Below, in pieces: positions 49,339 to 58,989 of a stretch of 64,000 nucleotides of DNA. The notes under the pieces were generated by a model, which made no database searches, was not told the DNA's origin, and saw nothing but the letters and a program-made list of their open reading frames with translations. Position numbers and translations under genes: made by a program. The first letter of the stretch is position 1. The number at the start of each line of letters is the position of its first letter. This stretch comes from an uncultured Schlesneria sp. (lineage in GTDB: Bacteria; Planctomycetota; Planctomycetia; Planctomycetales; Planctomycetaceae): NCBI GenBank assembly GCA_903899985.1, contig CAIULL010000113.1, positions 1 to 64,000 on the forward strand, in the 5' to 3' direction.

Positions 49339-49893
49339 ATAAGTTTGACCCCCTGATTACTTGCGAGTTTTTATTTGAGAGCTTGGGTCTCTTCTCAGAA
49401 AAAACGAAATGGTTGAAAACGTCCAAACCAATAAATTTGTTGCCTGCGTTTATTTTGCTTCCCGTCAGTCGCGTGACCCTGCTTTCTGACGACCAATTTG
49501 TGCGCGTTTTTGACGATTTAAGGCGATTCTATTGAGCTAAAACAGGCTCACCTCAACTCAACGTCCTCCGTGACCAAACGGAATCGCACCCAGAATGCAG
49601 TACACGACGCAAAGGCCAATCGCGACCACAATAATTGAGAATCATAAAACCGCCGTCCATGCGAACGGATTTCTTTTAGAAAGCAGTTGGATTGCGAAAA
49701 TGCAAACAATCATCACCGGCGTTCCGATGCATTCGAAGTACCAGAGGATTTTCCACGCTTGACTGAGGGGGGATTGCCCAAAACGTACGAGGAATGCCGC
49801 CCTTTAGGCGATCGGGGCGATGAACAAAAGGATGTTGTAAAGTCTATTTCGAGGTGGAGGACTCATAGGTTCCATTTTTAGTTATGCGCTCTT
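49339..49893. other. Intergenic with decayed gene
   Basis: Apart from the pseudogene at 49558-49875 there is no gene. The 220 bp next to the DUF2007 gene (49339-49557) is AT-rich and shows nothing clear. Confidence 0.4.
49558..49875 (-). pseudogene. Membrane protein remnant with two stops
   Basis: Reading the minus strand from ATG 49875 gives 106 codons in one frame. It makes a coherent small membrane protein (starting MEPMSPPPRNRLYN, then ILLFIAPIA, LWYFECIGTPVMIVCIFAI, FSIIVVAIGLCVVYCIL, ending GAIPFGHGGR). It is broken by TAA at codon 24 (49804-49806) and TGA at codon 78 (49642-49644). Three to four hydrophobic stretches continue across the stops without a frameshift, so this is a recently inactivated gene rather than chance. 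Family not known. It lies next to the toxin-antitoxin pair. Confidence 0.7.
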
Positions 49894-50319
49894 CTAATTG
49901 AGCCAATCCTCGAATCTCAGCCCCGGCACTTTCTCGAAATCCCGCCGGTTTGCCGTGAGCAACAATGCGTTATCGTCTAAACAAATCGACGCGATCTTCA
50001 AATCGCGGGTGGCAATGCGGACCTTCGCCGCTTGAAGCGAGTCGAATCGATCGGCAGTCGTTTGTTCGAAGGGCGCGATGGGAAATGCAGCGAAAAATCT
50101 GAACAAGCTGCTCAACTCTCGATACGCAGGCACCTGTCGGTGAGCGGTTCGTTCTTTCGCAATCGCCGCCAACCATCCCCTCATTGTTTCTTCAACGACC
50201 ACGATCGGAATGCCGAAGACCTCATCGCTTGACAGAGTCATCCGTTCGACGAGCCGAGTCCGTCGGTCACTTGGGGGCATCCTCAGGATACTGACATGGT
50301 CGGTGTCGAGCAGGATCAC
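49894..50319 (-). CDS. PIN-domain toxin, VapC type
   Basis: A 141-residue PIN-domain ribonuclease. The acidic cluster is D5 and D7 (LLDTDH), E43/E44 (VVVEETMRG), D106 (ATRDLKIASI) and D127 near TANRRDF, which coordinate metal for tRNA or mRNA cleavage. The start is GTG at 50319, overlapping the antitoxin stop (GTGA), so translation is coupled. The usual order is antitoxin then toxin, as here. Target unknown. Confidence 0.88.
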   Translation of the reverse strand: MILLDTDHVSILRMPPSDRRTRLVERMTLSSDEVFGIPIVVVEETMRGWLAAIAKERTAHRQVPAYRELSSLFRFFAAFPIAPFEQTTADRFDSLQAAKVRIATRDLKIASICLDDNALLLTANRRDFEKVPGLRFEDWLN

Positions 50320-50531
50320 AAGGAATCCTCTGACAAGGCCGCTTGGCGATCCTGTTCATGCGCGGCTTCAATTTCCGCAAGCACTCGCCGCGTAAAATCG
50401 TTGTCTTCCGAAATGCCGACCACACTTCGCCAATCTCTCGGCTCGGCATTTACCGTTGGCTGCTTCTCGTTTATTCGACGCTCAACCTCCGCGAGGCGGC
50501 GAGCCAAGCTTTCCAGGGTCAGTTCCGACAT
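50316..50531 (-). CDS. Antitoxin of VapBC-like pair
   Basis: A 71-residue acidic protein (LTLESLARRLAEVERRINEKQP...RRVLAEIEAAHEQ) with helical, repeat-rich character. It ends in overlap with the PIN toxin. No DNA-binding fold is obvious, so it may be an antitoxin of a less common kind. The ATG at 50531 follows GGAG, and an extended -10 promoter lies at 50562-50570. Role by neighbourhood only. Confidence 0.75.
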   Translation of the reverse strand: MSELTLESLARRLAEVERRINEKQPTVNAEPRDWRSVVGISEDNDFTRRVLAEIEAAHEQDRQAALSEDSL

Positions 50532-50561
50532 AGTGGCTCTCCAAGATTTTCTAATGCTCAG

Positions 50562-50570
50562 ATTATACCA
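50562..50570 (-). promoter_or_regulatory. Extended -10 promoter of toxin-antitoxin pair
   Basis: On the minus strand the sequence TGGTATAAT combines a TG extension with a perfect TATAAT. It lies about 30 bp before the antitoxin ATG, giving a short leader with GGAG. The -35 is weak, as expected for an extended -10. Confidence 0.65.
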
Positions 50571-50820
50571 CGGTAAACATCACTTTGCCGCGCCGAATTC
50601 GTTCAGACCGTGCTTACTCTGCTGACTATCAGTCCTCATTCCAATCTTGGTCAACAGGAATAATACACGCGCAGTTCGGCGTTTCTCCAATCGACGCATG
50701 CCAAGTGTGACAAAAATCTTCGCATTAACCTCCCGCAAAGACGAAAAAGATGACATTATGCGTCTCGTGCTTATATCGGACTCAATGGAAATTCAGGGTC
50801 TTCATATCAACAAAGTGAAC

Positions 50821-51426
50821 ATGGACACGACGATTAGAAGCGAAGAACAAGTGGTGTGTGTTTATTGCGCTTCCAGCCAGGCGTGTGACCCAGCGTACCA
50901 TGCGGCTGCGTTTCGACTCGGCGAACTACTGGCCGAGGGAGGCTGCTCGATCATCTACGGCGGCGGGGCGATCGGATCTATGGGTGCCCTTGCCAATGGA
51001 GCACTCAGTAAACAAGGGCGAGTCGTCGGAGTTATCCCTGATTTCATGGTTGACCTGGAATGGGAGCATCCCGGTATTACAGAGCTTCGGCGAGTGGAAG
51101 ACATGCGAACTCGAAAGCATCTGATGCTGTCGCAGAGCCAGGCCGTCGTGGCGTTGCCCGGTGGAACCGGGACGCTCGAAGAGCTTTTTGAAGCAATCAC
51201 GCTCAAGAAACTGGGGCTGTACCTGCATCCCATCGTACTGGTCAACACGAAAGGATTCTTCAATCCTTTGATCCAGCTGCTTTCATCAATGATCACCGAG
51301 AGATTCATGGGGACGCAGCACGCCTCGATGTGGCAAGTCGTCGATCATCCTGAAGAAGTGCTACCAGCAATTTCGTCAGCACCCGATTGGCCTGCGAACG
51401 CGATCAGGTTCGCGGCCCAGAATTGA
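50821..51426 (+). CDS. LOG-family phosphoribohydrolase
   Basis: A 201-residue LOG (TIGR00730) protein, which hydrolyses N6-modified or plain nucleoside 5'-monophosphates to base and ribose-5-phosphate. Key motifs are IIYGGGAIGSMGALANGAL, DMRTRKHLM and PGGTGTLEELFEAI (PGGxGTxxE). The start is ATG at 50821, which begins the family N-terminus VVCVYCASS within a few residues; earlier starts in the long open frame (50647, 50785) lack support. Cytokinin-type activation in bacteria is not implied. Confidence 0.9.
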   Translation: MDTTIRSEEQVVCVYCASSQACDPAYHAAAFRLGELLAEGGCSIIYGGGAIGSMGALANGALSKQGRVVGVIPDFMVDLEWEHPGITELRRVEDMRTRKHLMLSQSQAVVALPGGTGTLEELFEAITLKKLGLYLHPIVLVNTKGFFNPLIQLLSSMITERFMGTQHASMWQVVDHPEEVLPAISSAPDWPANAIRFAAQN

Positions 51427-51505
51427 ATTTCAATTAACGCGGGATACCAATTCGTAGTTTACGAAATCGAGTCTCGCTAGAGTTCACGTCAGGTCAGAAC
51501 TCCAA

Positions 51506-54199
51506 TCACTCGGACGTCACAGAGTAATAGATCGTTTCGGGTTGAAGTGAAAATTCTCCTCCCGACAAATTGACTGTGCTGGCCGTGGCTGGTTCGCCGT
51601 ATTGATCCAGAGAAGTCACTTTCAACTTGCCTGCATCGGGGCGATGAAACTTGACGTTTCCTTCGATTTTCTTCACCAGCCAGGGTGATTCGCCGATCGA
51701 AACGATGCGATTGCGGCGGCCTTCGATCGGTTCGGAACGGAATCCTGTTGCCTTCTCTTCGGTCATCACCTGCAGCAGCATCTTCTTCGATTTGGCAATC
51801 GGCTGACCATCGAGACTGACGACAATCGCGTGAGCCACATCGCGCGGAATCGAGATCGTCACATCGGTTAATTTGATCTCGCCGGCAACGGCCAGGTTTC
51901 CGCTGGCTCCTTGAGCCGACGGAGCGTTAATCGTCAACAGGCCATTGCCCCAGTCAAGCTTCAATTGGCTGGTACTGCTCACGACTGTTTTCGCTTTGTG
52001 GTCGATAAATTTTTCCAGCGGTTTCAACTTCGTATAACTTCGTTGTGCTTTGGAGATTGGTGTCGTGAATGTGACGTGGGTTTTACCGACATAATGAATC
52101 AGTGGATCAATCCGCTGGCCCTGCTTTACAGCGGTTCCCGTCGGGACATCTTTCAGGCGAAGCTCATCAAAAGCGGCATCCTGGGGAAGCGGAGTTCCTT
52201 GCAGCTTCAGCAGGTCTTCGTAGTGGAGTGTCACCTGGGCCATGTCATCGCCCGTCTGAATCAGGCCCTGACGATAAATCAATGCGGCAGCAGGAAACTG
52301 GCCGAACTGTGTCGGTGCCGTCAAAGTCCAGGGCTGCATGAAATAGCCTGGCTTGACCGACCATTCAACGGCATCCTTCGCAAAATGGACGATACAGTCG
52401 CTGTCCTGTAGTGCGCCATAGGTCGCCAGATACAGTGGTGCTTCGCCACGGTGTCGATTCGGCCGATTCCAGGTGGTCTCCGAAATCATGGAGGGCTTGT
52501 TATCGTAATGGGGGTCCATCGCAGGATGGACAAACGAAGCTGGCTTCCCCGGTTCCTCACTATCGAATTTCAGCGCGCTCCGATCGACGTACGTGTGTCC
52601 ATCGCGAATTGACCACTCAGAGGCTTCTCCACCATTTGCACACCCAAAGTAACCGTGCCGATCGATAAAATCGCCCGGAATATACGTGTACTTTTCCAGC
52701 GGCCCCAAGACTTCGGGGCTGGCCGTGACCCAGTTCGAGGCGGTGACCAGGCCTTTGAAACCAAGTCCTTTGATAAACCTCGTTGACTCGTCATAAAAGC
52801 GGCGCTGGGTTTCGGTCAGGAATCGGGCCGTGTCCTGATCGCGTGGGGTTCGTTCATTGGCAATATTCCACAGGGGGCGAAATCCAATTCGGCCTTCGGC
52901 GGGAACATCACGGGGAACTTTTTGATCCTTCCACGCTGCGAATGCTTTTTCGTAGCTTCCATACTTCGCTTTCACCCATTCGCCGAATTGTCGTTCCATC
53001 TCACGCAGCGGAACATCTGGAATCTGCTTGTCATTAAATGTCCAGAAGAACAAAGAATCTTCGTTGATCAGTTCCAATCCGAACACCGCCGGTTCTTCAA
53101 TCAGTGGTTTTCCTGTCGTCGGACTGGGGGTTGTCAGCAACGCTTTGAACCAGCCACGATACTTCTCCTGGAACTTTGCATTGAAGTACGGAGTCGCGAA
53201 CGAATGAGTCTTTCCGTCGTAACCGGGGAGCCAATCGAGATCGGCGGGCGGATCGAACCAGAGCGGAAAGTAGATCGAAAAGTGGGTGTAAATCCCCTCT
53301 TCTTTCATGGTTTCGACAACATCAAACGCTCGCTGGATTTTCTCCGGATCGACCTCGCCCCGTTTATCGAACACCGCGCCGTGCAGCCGCACCAGATTGA
53401 CGCCATATTTCGCAAGTTGTCGGGCTTCCAGTTTCAGTTCGTCGCGAGTCTTCGCGGCCGCGCCATTCACCGCCCAGAACCGCACCGGTTTGAACGATTT
53501 ACCGTGAACGAACCGGCCGTCATTCCTGGCGATGAATCCATTTTCGCCTGCCTGCTTTTCATTGAGGAACCGCAGGTCGATCACCGACGTCGCCTGAAAC
53601 TTGTCGGCGGACGGATTGAAAGCGAACCAGCCGGCTTCTGTGGAAGCAGAATCTTTGGCTGTCTCACCCGGCTTCAAAAGTCCACGTGGAGTGAAGGGCT
53701 CGTTCGAAAGGACAAAACAATCCAGGCCACCGTGGTTGCTGTTTTCGCTGTTCATACGAAATCGGAGCAGGTTCGTCCCCTTCTTCAAGTCGACGGAGCC
53801 GACTTTAACCCAGGCGATAAACCGCAGATCCAGCTTCCCGTCAGCGGCGATATTAACGGCTTCTCGTGCCGATTTTTCGAAGTCGATTGGACTCCATTCT
53901 TTGTTGTCATTCAGCCGAAACGACATCGTGGTTAACGTCGGATTGGCCCGGACCCAGAATTCGTATTTGCCACCTTCCTTTGCGGTGACTGAATACTCCG
54001 CCTCACCGATTTTCTTGGGTTCGAAATTACTGATCCAGTCCCCACCCGAGAGATGATCTTTTTTAACCTGGTCATACCACCACGGATGCCGATTCATCGT
54101 CGATTTCGCGGGCTTTTCACCTTCAATCCAGATCGACTCGGCGTGAAGATTCGGGATCAACAGCAATATCAGCGGGACGATCAAAGCAATCGTTCTCAT
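51506..54199 (-). CDS. Large secreted glycoside-hydrolase-like protein
   Basis: An 897-residue exported protein. After the signal peptide (1-20) there is an N-terminal beta-sandwich (about 25-180, carbohydrate-binding-like, with KYEFWVRANPTLTTMSFRLND). A TIM-barrel glycoside-hydrolase region follows at about 235-560 (ARQLAKYGVNLVRLHGAVFDKRG; FGLELINEDSLFFW with a likely acid/base Glu). A beta-rich C-terminus follows (LTDVTISIPRDVAHAIVVSLDG). It resembles GH5/GH42-like cellulase-type enzymes, but the family cannot be fixed by eye. It probably acts on a plant or algal polysaccharide outside the cell. The ATG at 54199 starts the signal. Confidence 0.75.
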   Translation of the reverse strand: MRTIALIVPLILLLIPNLHAESIWIEGEKPAKSTMNRHPWWYDQVKKDHLSGGDWISNFEPKKIGEAEYSVTAKEGGKYEFWVRANPTLTTMSFRLNDNKEWSPIDFEKSAREAVNIAADGKLDLRFIAWVKVGSVDLKKGTNLLRFRMNSENSNHGGLDCFVLSNEPFTPRGLLKPGETAKDSASTEAGWFAFNPSADKFQATSVIDLRFLNEKQAGENGFIARNDGRFVHGKSFKPVRFWAVNGAAAKTRDELKLEARQLAKYGVNLVRLHGAVFDKRGEVDPEKIQRAFDVVETMKEEGIYTHFSIYFPLWFDPPADLDWLPGYDGKTHSFATPYFNAKFQEKYRGWFKALLTTPSPTTGKPLIEEPAVFGLELINEDSLFFWTFNDKQIPDVPLREMERQFGEWVKAKYGSYEKAFAAWKDQKVPRDVPAEGRIGFRPLWNIANERTPRDQDTARFLTETQRRFYDESTRFIKGLGFKGLVTASNWVTASPEVLGPLEKYTYIPGDFIDRHGYFGCANGGEASEWSIRDGHTYVDRSALKFDSEEPGKPASFVHPAMDPHYDNKPSMISETTWNRPNRHRGEAPLYLATYGALQDSDCIVHFAKDAVEWSVKPGYFMQPWTLTAPTQFGQFPAAALIYRQGLIQTGDDMAQVTLHYEDLLKLQGTPLPQDAAFDELRLKDVPTGTAVKQGQRIDPLIHYVGKTHVTFTTPISKAQRSYTKLKPLEKFIDHKAKTVVSSTSQLKLDWGNGLLTINAPSAQGASGNLAVAGEIKLTDVTISIPRDVAHAIVVSLDGQPIAKSKKMLLQVMTEEKATGFRSEPIEGRRNRIVSIGESPWLVKKIEGNVKFHRPDAGKLKVTSLDQYGEPATASTVNLSGGEFSLQPETIYYSVTSE

Positions 54200-54561
54200 G
54201 TTGAGCTCGCAAAAGGTAGAATTCATCGCTGGAGTTGTTGGCATATCTTAAACAGTAGCCGCATCGACTACGACGATACGATCGCCGAACCCGGACATTC
54301 GAGCAAAACGTGATACTTTAAACGGTAAAATTGCCGCGAACGCAATTGGAACATGCAAACGATTTTTAACCACGAATCTGACGAATCGTACGAATAAGAA
54401 TCAGGAGAAAAAAAGAGCGTTTGAAAGTTCTGATTAGCGAAGATGAGTGCTTATTAGTGTTCTCATCCTTCTTCTCTTCATTTCCGGATTCTTAAAGCCG
54501 TTAGCCTTTAGCATGGCGTCACTGCTGCTTCGTTGCATGGGGGTTCGGGCTTCTACACTGT
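54200..54561. other. Intergenic, no gene
   Basis: About 360 bp between the glycoside hydrolase start and the DUF1501 stop. Only short frames are present; I see no promoter or repeat worth naming, though the AT-rich part near 54400-54470 is plausible for a promoter. Confidence 0.4.
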
Positions 54562-56094
54562 CTACGCCAGAATATCCTTCAGCACCCGACCTTCTTCGGT
54601 TGGTCCGATCAGGCGTTGGTCGAGTCCCTGATACGTGTAGTGGAACTGGTAAGGATCGAGTCCCAACACGTGCAGGATTGTTGCCTGCAGGTCGCGAATA
54701 CTCACTTTATTCTCGACAGGGTAATATCCGAACTCGTCGGTCTGGCCGTACGCAAGCCCTCCCTTGATGCCGCCACCCGCCATCCACATCGTGAAGGCAA
54801 ACGGATGATGGTCCCGCCCGATATAACCCTTTTTCAGTTCTGATCGAACATTGTTCTGCATCATGGGCGTTCGTCCAAACTCGCCACCCCAGACGATCAA
54901 TGTTTCGTCGAGCAGGCCTCGTTGCTTGAGATCAGTGATCAGCCCCGCGATCGCCCGGTCGGTCTGCTGGCATTTGATCGGCAGGGTTTCATCAATACTT
55001 TCGCCCAGCGATGATCCGTGGTGATCCCAGCCCCAGTCGTAAAGCTGGACGTAACGGACGCCGTTCTCGATCAGGCGTCGAGCCAGCAGACAATTGTTTG
55101 CGAATGTCGGGTCGTCACCTTTGTAAAGCTGCCGAGGATCGTCGGCGCTTTCGGCTTGTGAGACGAAGCCGGGCTTGGCCCCGTACAAATCGAGTACATG
55201 CTGCGGCTCTTTGGAAATATCCATGACATCTGGGACCGAGACCTGCATACGACAGGCCAGTTCGTACTGAGCGATTCGAGTAATCGTTTCCGCGTCACCG
55301 CTCCGCTGAAATTCCGCCTGATTCATTTCGGCGAGTGTATCCAGCATCCGTCGGCGCAGGTCCCGGTCCATCCCCGGTGGATCGCCCAGATACAGCACCG
55401 GATCACCGGTGGTTCGGCATTGTACCCCCTGATAAACGCTTGGCAGGAACCCTGACCCCCACAACGATTTCCCAGCATCGGGTGTCTTGCCACCAGAGAG
55501 CAGCACCACAAACCCAGGCAAATCCTGATTGACGCTCCCCAGTCCGTAAGTCACCCACGAACCGATCGATGCCCCGCCAAGGCGTGGCGAACCCGTATGA
55601 GTAAACAGCTGCGATGGAGCGTGATTGAACTGGTCGGTCGTCACGGTACGAATCACGCAGATCTGGTCGATGACTTTTGCCAGATTCGGCAGCAGTTCGC
55701 TGACGACCTGGCCGCTCTGGCCGTGGCGAGCGAATTCGAATTGCCCCGCCAGAATCTTGGGGACACCACGAATGAAGGCGAAGCGTTTCCCTTCCAGAAA
55801 CGATGCCGGAGCATCCTGCATGTGCAGTTTTTTCAGTTCGGGCTTGTCATCAAACAGTTCTAACTGCGAGGGCGAGCCTGCCATGTGCAGATAGATCACC
55901 CGCTTGGCTCGTGGCGCCATCATCGGCTGTTTGGGAATCAGCGGGTTTGCTGCGGGAGAACTTGCCGCAAACCCGTCCTTCGCCAGCAGCGACTGAAGCG
56001 CCATCGCACCCAATCCCAGTCCACTGGATTGAAAGAAATGTCGGCGTGTTCCGCTGCGAATCTGAAGCAGAGCAGGGGTGATGAATTCTGTCAT
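54562..56094 (-). CDS. DUF1501 protein, second copy
   Basis: A 510-residue Tat-exported DUF1501 protein. The signal carries TRRHFFQSSGLGLGAMAL. Family blocks are [33 protein letters not shown] and GYIGRDHHPFAF. The start at 56094 is three bases after the PSD1 stop (56098), so it is coupled to its partner. A distant paralog of the copy at 7362. Confidence 0.93.
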   Translation of the reverse strand: MTEFITPALLQIRSGTRRHFFQSSGLGLGAMALQSLLAKDGFAASSPAANPLIPKQPMMAPRAKRVIYLHMAGSPSQLELFDDKPELKKLHMQDAPASFLEGKRFAFIRGVPKILAGQFEFARHGQSGQVVSELLPNLAKVIDQICVIRTVTTDQFNHAPSQLFTHTGSPRLGGASIGSWVTYGLGSVNQDLPGFVVLLSGGKTPDAGKSLWGSGFLPSVYQGVQCRTTGDPVLYLGDPPGMDRDLRRRMLDTLAEMNQAEFQRSGDAETITRIAQYELACRMQVSVPDVMDISKEPQHVLDLYGAKPGFVSQAESADDPRQLYKGDDPTFANNCLLARRLIENGVRYVQLYDWGWDHHGSSLGESIDETLPIKCQQTDRAIAGLITDLKQRGLLDETLIVWGGEFGRTPMMQNNVRSELKKGYIGRDHHPFAFTMWMAGGGIKGGLAYGQTDEFGYYPVENKVSIRDLQATILHVLGLDPYQFHYTYQGLDQRLIGPTEEGRVLKDILA

Positions 56095-56097
56095 GAT

Positions 56098-58989
56098 TTA
56101 TTTCCGAGTTAAAAACTCATCCAGGTTCAGGATGGCATTGGCGGTCACGATCCAAGACGCGAATTCGGCCGAGTTCATCTCGCCTGGATTCCCACGACAC
56201 GTCTTGATGATCGCGGCGGCCTGGTCTGGTGACGATGCAAACTTGCTTTGCACGTCGCGCTGAAGTCGGACGAGTGGCTCCGTTTCGCCTTGATCTAGCG
56301 GACGTATTAAAGCCAGCCTCAAGCCATAGGCCACACGATAATCTGCGTTATCAGTTTGATTAACCATTCGCTTCGCGAGTGCCGCAGCCGCTTCAAGGTA
56401 AACCGGGTCATTCAGTGTGACCAGAGCTTGTAGAGGTGTATTCGTACGGATCCGTCGGATCTGACAGACCTCGCCACTTCCTGCGTCAAACATCGTGAGT
56501 GACGGGTAAGGAGTGGTTCGCTTAAGGTAGGTGTAAAGGCTGCGACGGAATCGATCTTCCCCTTCGGCATCAACCCAGGTCTTGCCGTTGTAGGTCGATC
56601 GCCACAGGCCTGCCGGCTGAGGCGGCATCACCGAAGGACCTCCAAGTTTTGACGACAGCAGTCCTGCCACCGCCAGCGCCTGATCTCGCACAACTTCGGC
56701 ACCAAGTCGAAATCGCGCTCCGCGCGACGGAATCGTGTTGCGTGGATCGAGCTCCTGCAGTGCGGTAGAAATCTCTGACGATTGGCGATAGGTGTCACTC
56801 AGCACAATCGTTTTCAAAAGTTTCTTGAGTGACCAGCCGCCGTCACGGTACTCGGCGGCTAACTTGTCGAGCAGTTCCGGGTTCGAAGGAGCAGCACCCA
56901 GGGCACCAAAGTCTTCTTCGGTTTCCACGATTCCGATTCCAAACAGCCGCGACCAGATTCTGTTGGCCCAGACGCGAGGTGTCAGCGGGTTTTCCTGATT
57001 GACCAGCCATTTCGCCACGGACAAACGATTCAGCGACTCGTTGGCATTTGACGGACCGAATCCGGTGAGCAGTGCCGCCTGGACAGGATCACCTTGATCC
57101 AGGAAGTTGCCCCGCTTATGGATCTTGGTTACGCGCTTCTTTTCGGGAGATAACTCTCGCATGACAGGAACCAGTGCGAGATCCGCGTTGAAGTCATTCA
57201 GTGACTTTTTTGCGGCGGCCAATTCATCTCGCAGCTTACGGCATTCGGGCGAGTCAGGCGTCAGGATCAAACTGGCCGGATCGGCCGTGCTGGTACTCAA
57301 GCGGAAATTGGCCAGCGTCAGTCGGTTGCCGTACGCCTGCGTCAACGTGACTCTTAACTTGGTTTCCGCATCCAGCTTCAGCGGCTCTGCAAGATCGAAG
57401 AAGGCAACATGTCGTTCGCGGGAACGAGGGCTGACGGCCCAGCCCGTTTTTGTATCACCATCGATGGCCGCTGCGACTGGCCAGCCATCCTGCGAGAAAT
57501 CCGATCGAGGGTTTTTCAATTTGAGTGGTCGAATGGCATCGACATCGACCCGTTCGACGACGATCTCTGAGACGACGAAATTCGGATCGGCAGGGTTACG
57601 ACCAAGTCCCAACTGGCCGTCAGCGAATTTCGTCGGAATCGCTTCAAGTCGTATGGCGGTGTAAGTTCCCGCGTTCATTGAAATCGTCAACGTGTAAACG
57701 TCGTCAACTTCGGATTTGCCGCTGACTAGAATCGTCTGTTCCGGCGTCGAAGTGAGCGTTGCCCCATTGGCGGACTTGGCTTCAGTGACTTGCGCTGGCG
57801 TCCAGAGTGCATTTTTAGAATTATCGAAATTCTCTGCGTTCTGCTCCGCCGCTTTTAAATCGGCTTCAGACTGGGCCACTCGCTGTTGCAGAGTTTCTCG
57901 CTGCGACTTCTGCTGTGGAGTCAGCACTTCAAAGCGAGGGGCGTCGTCATAACGATCGGCGTCTTCCGTCTGATTGAAGATTGCGTAGAAACGATAATAG
58001 TCGTCATTGGAAATGGGATCGTATTTGTGCGTGTGGCATTTCGCACACCCCATCGTCAGTCCCATCCAGACCTGAATGGTCGTGTCGACCCGATCTTTGA
58101 CGGCGGCGACGCGAAACTCTTCGTCATCGGTCCCCCCTTCGTCGTTCGCCATCGTATTGCGATGGAAGGCGGTCGCGATGATTTGTTGCAGAGTCGCGTT
58201 TGGCAGCAGATCACCCGCCAGTTGTTCGGCCGTAAATTGATCCAGCGGCATGTCGGCGTTGAGAGCCTGGATAACCCAGTCCCGGTACGGCCACATCGAT
58301 CGGCCCAGATCTTTTTCGTAACCTTTGGTATCGGCATAACGAGCGAGATCAAGCCACATCCGTGCCCAGTGTTCACCGAATTGCGGCGACTTGAGCAGTT
58401 CATCGACGTAACGCTCGTAAGTCTCCGCAGAAAATGATTTGGCGAATTGATCCGCCGTCTCGGGTGTCGGTGGTAGACCGATCAAATCGAGTGATAACCG
58501 TCTGGCCAATGCGTAAGGAGTCGCGGCAGGCCGAAGTGCCAACCCGCGCTTTTTTAATGCGTTGGCGACGATCTCGTCGATTGATCCGGCTGGTTTAACG
58601 ACAGGTTCAAACGACCAATGCCGTTCCCATTTCGCTCCGTCCGCGATCCAGCGGCGGATCGCGTCGATCTGTTCAGGAGTCACTTTCTTACGCGACTTGG
58701 GAGGGGGCATCACCAGATCAGGATTGGTGCTGGTCATGCGCTCGATGATCAGACTTTGATCAGGCTGGCCCGGCATGATCGCAGCCTGATCTTTCCGCAA
58801 CTTTTTGGCATCGGCCTGGACGTCGAGCCGCAAATCCCCCTGACGTTCATGTTCGTCAGGGCCGTGGCATGCAAAACAGTTTGCCGACAGCACTGGCAAG
58901 ACATCTCGAGCAAAATGGACAGGCTCTGCGGCATGGGCCGTGAGCGTCACACTCGATATCAGCATCACAAAAAATGAAAAGAATTTCAT
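56098..58989 (-). CDS. PSD1 protein, second copy
   Basis: A 963-residue exported protein. The signal peptide (1-20) leads to a cytochrome-c-like segment with CFACH, then DUF1549 with MGCAKCHTHKYDPIS, a central beta-rich insert (about 400-560, possibly carbohydrate-binding) and C-terminal DUF1553 (PRVWANRIWSRLFGIGIVETEEDFG; RIRTNTPLQALVTLND). The start ATG at 58989 overlaps the stop of the threonine synthase-like gene (TGATG). Same layout as the copy at 8834 but different in sequence, so the pairs are old paralogs rather than a recent copy. Confidence 0.93.
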   Translation of the reverse strand: MKFFSFFVMLISSVTLTAHAAEPVHFARDVLPVLSANCFACHGPDEHERQGDLRLDVQADAKKLRKDQAAIMPGQPDQSLIIERMTSTNPDLVMPPPKSRKKVTPEQIDAIRRWIADGAKWERHWSFEPVVKPAGSIDEIVANALKKRGLALRPAATPYALARRLSLDLIGLPPTPETADQFAKSFSAETYERYVDELLKSPQFGEHWARMWLDLARYADTKGYEKDLGRSMWPYRDWVIQALNADMPLDQFTAEQLAGDLLPNATLQQIIATAFHRNTMANDEGGTDDEEFRVAAVKDRVDTTIQVWMGLTMGCAKCHTHKYDPISNDDYYRFYAIFNQTEDADRYDDAPRFEVLTPQQKSQRETLQQRVAQSEADLKAAEQNAENFDNSKNALWTPAQVTEAKSANGATLTSTPEQTILVSGKSEVDDVYTLTISMNAGTYTAIRLEAIPTKFADGQLGLGRNPADPNFVVSEIVVERVDVDAIRPLKLKNPRSDFSQDGWPVAAAIDGDTKTGWAVSPRSRERHVAFFDLAEPLKLDAETKLRVTLTQAYGNRLTLANFRLSTSTADPASLILTPDSPECRKLRDELAAAKKSLNDFNADLALVPVMRELSPEKKRVTKIHKRGNFLDQGDPVQAALLTGFGPSNANESLNRLSVAKWLVNQENPLTPRVWANRIWSRLFGIGIVETEEDFGALGAAPSNPELLDKLAAEYRDGGWSLKKLLKTIVLSDTYRQSSEISTALQELDPRNTIPSRGARFRLGAEVVRDQALAVAGLLSSKLGGPSVMPPQPAGLWRSTYNGKTWVDAEGEDRFRRSLYTYLKRTTPYPSLTMFDAGSGEVCQIRRIRTNTPLQALVTLNDPVYLEAAAALAKRMVNQTDNADYRVAYGLRLALIRPLDQGETEPLVRLQRDVQSKFASSPDQAAAIIKTCRGNPGEMNSAEFASWIVTANAILNLDEFLTRK

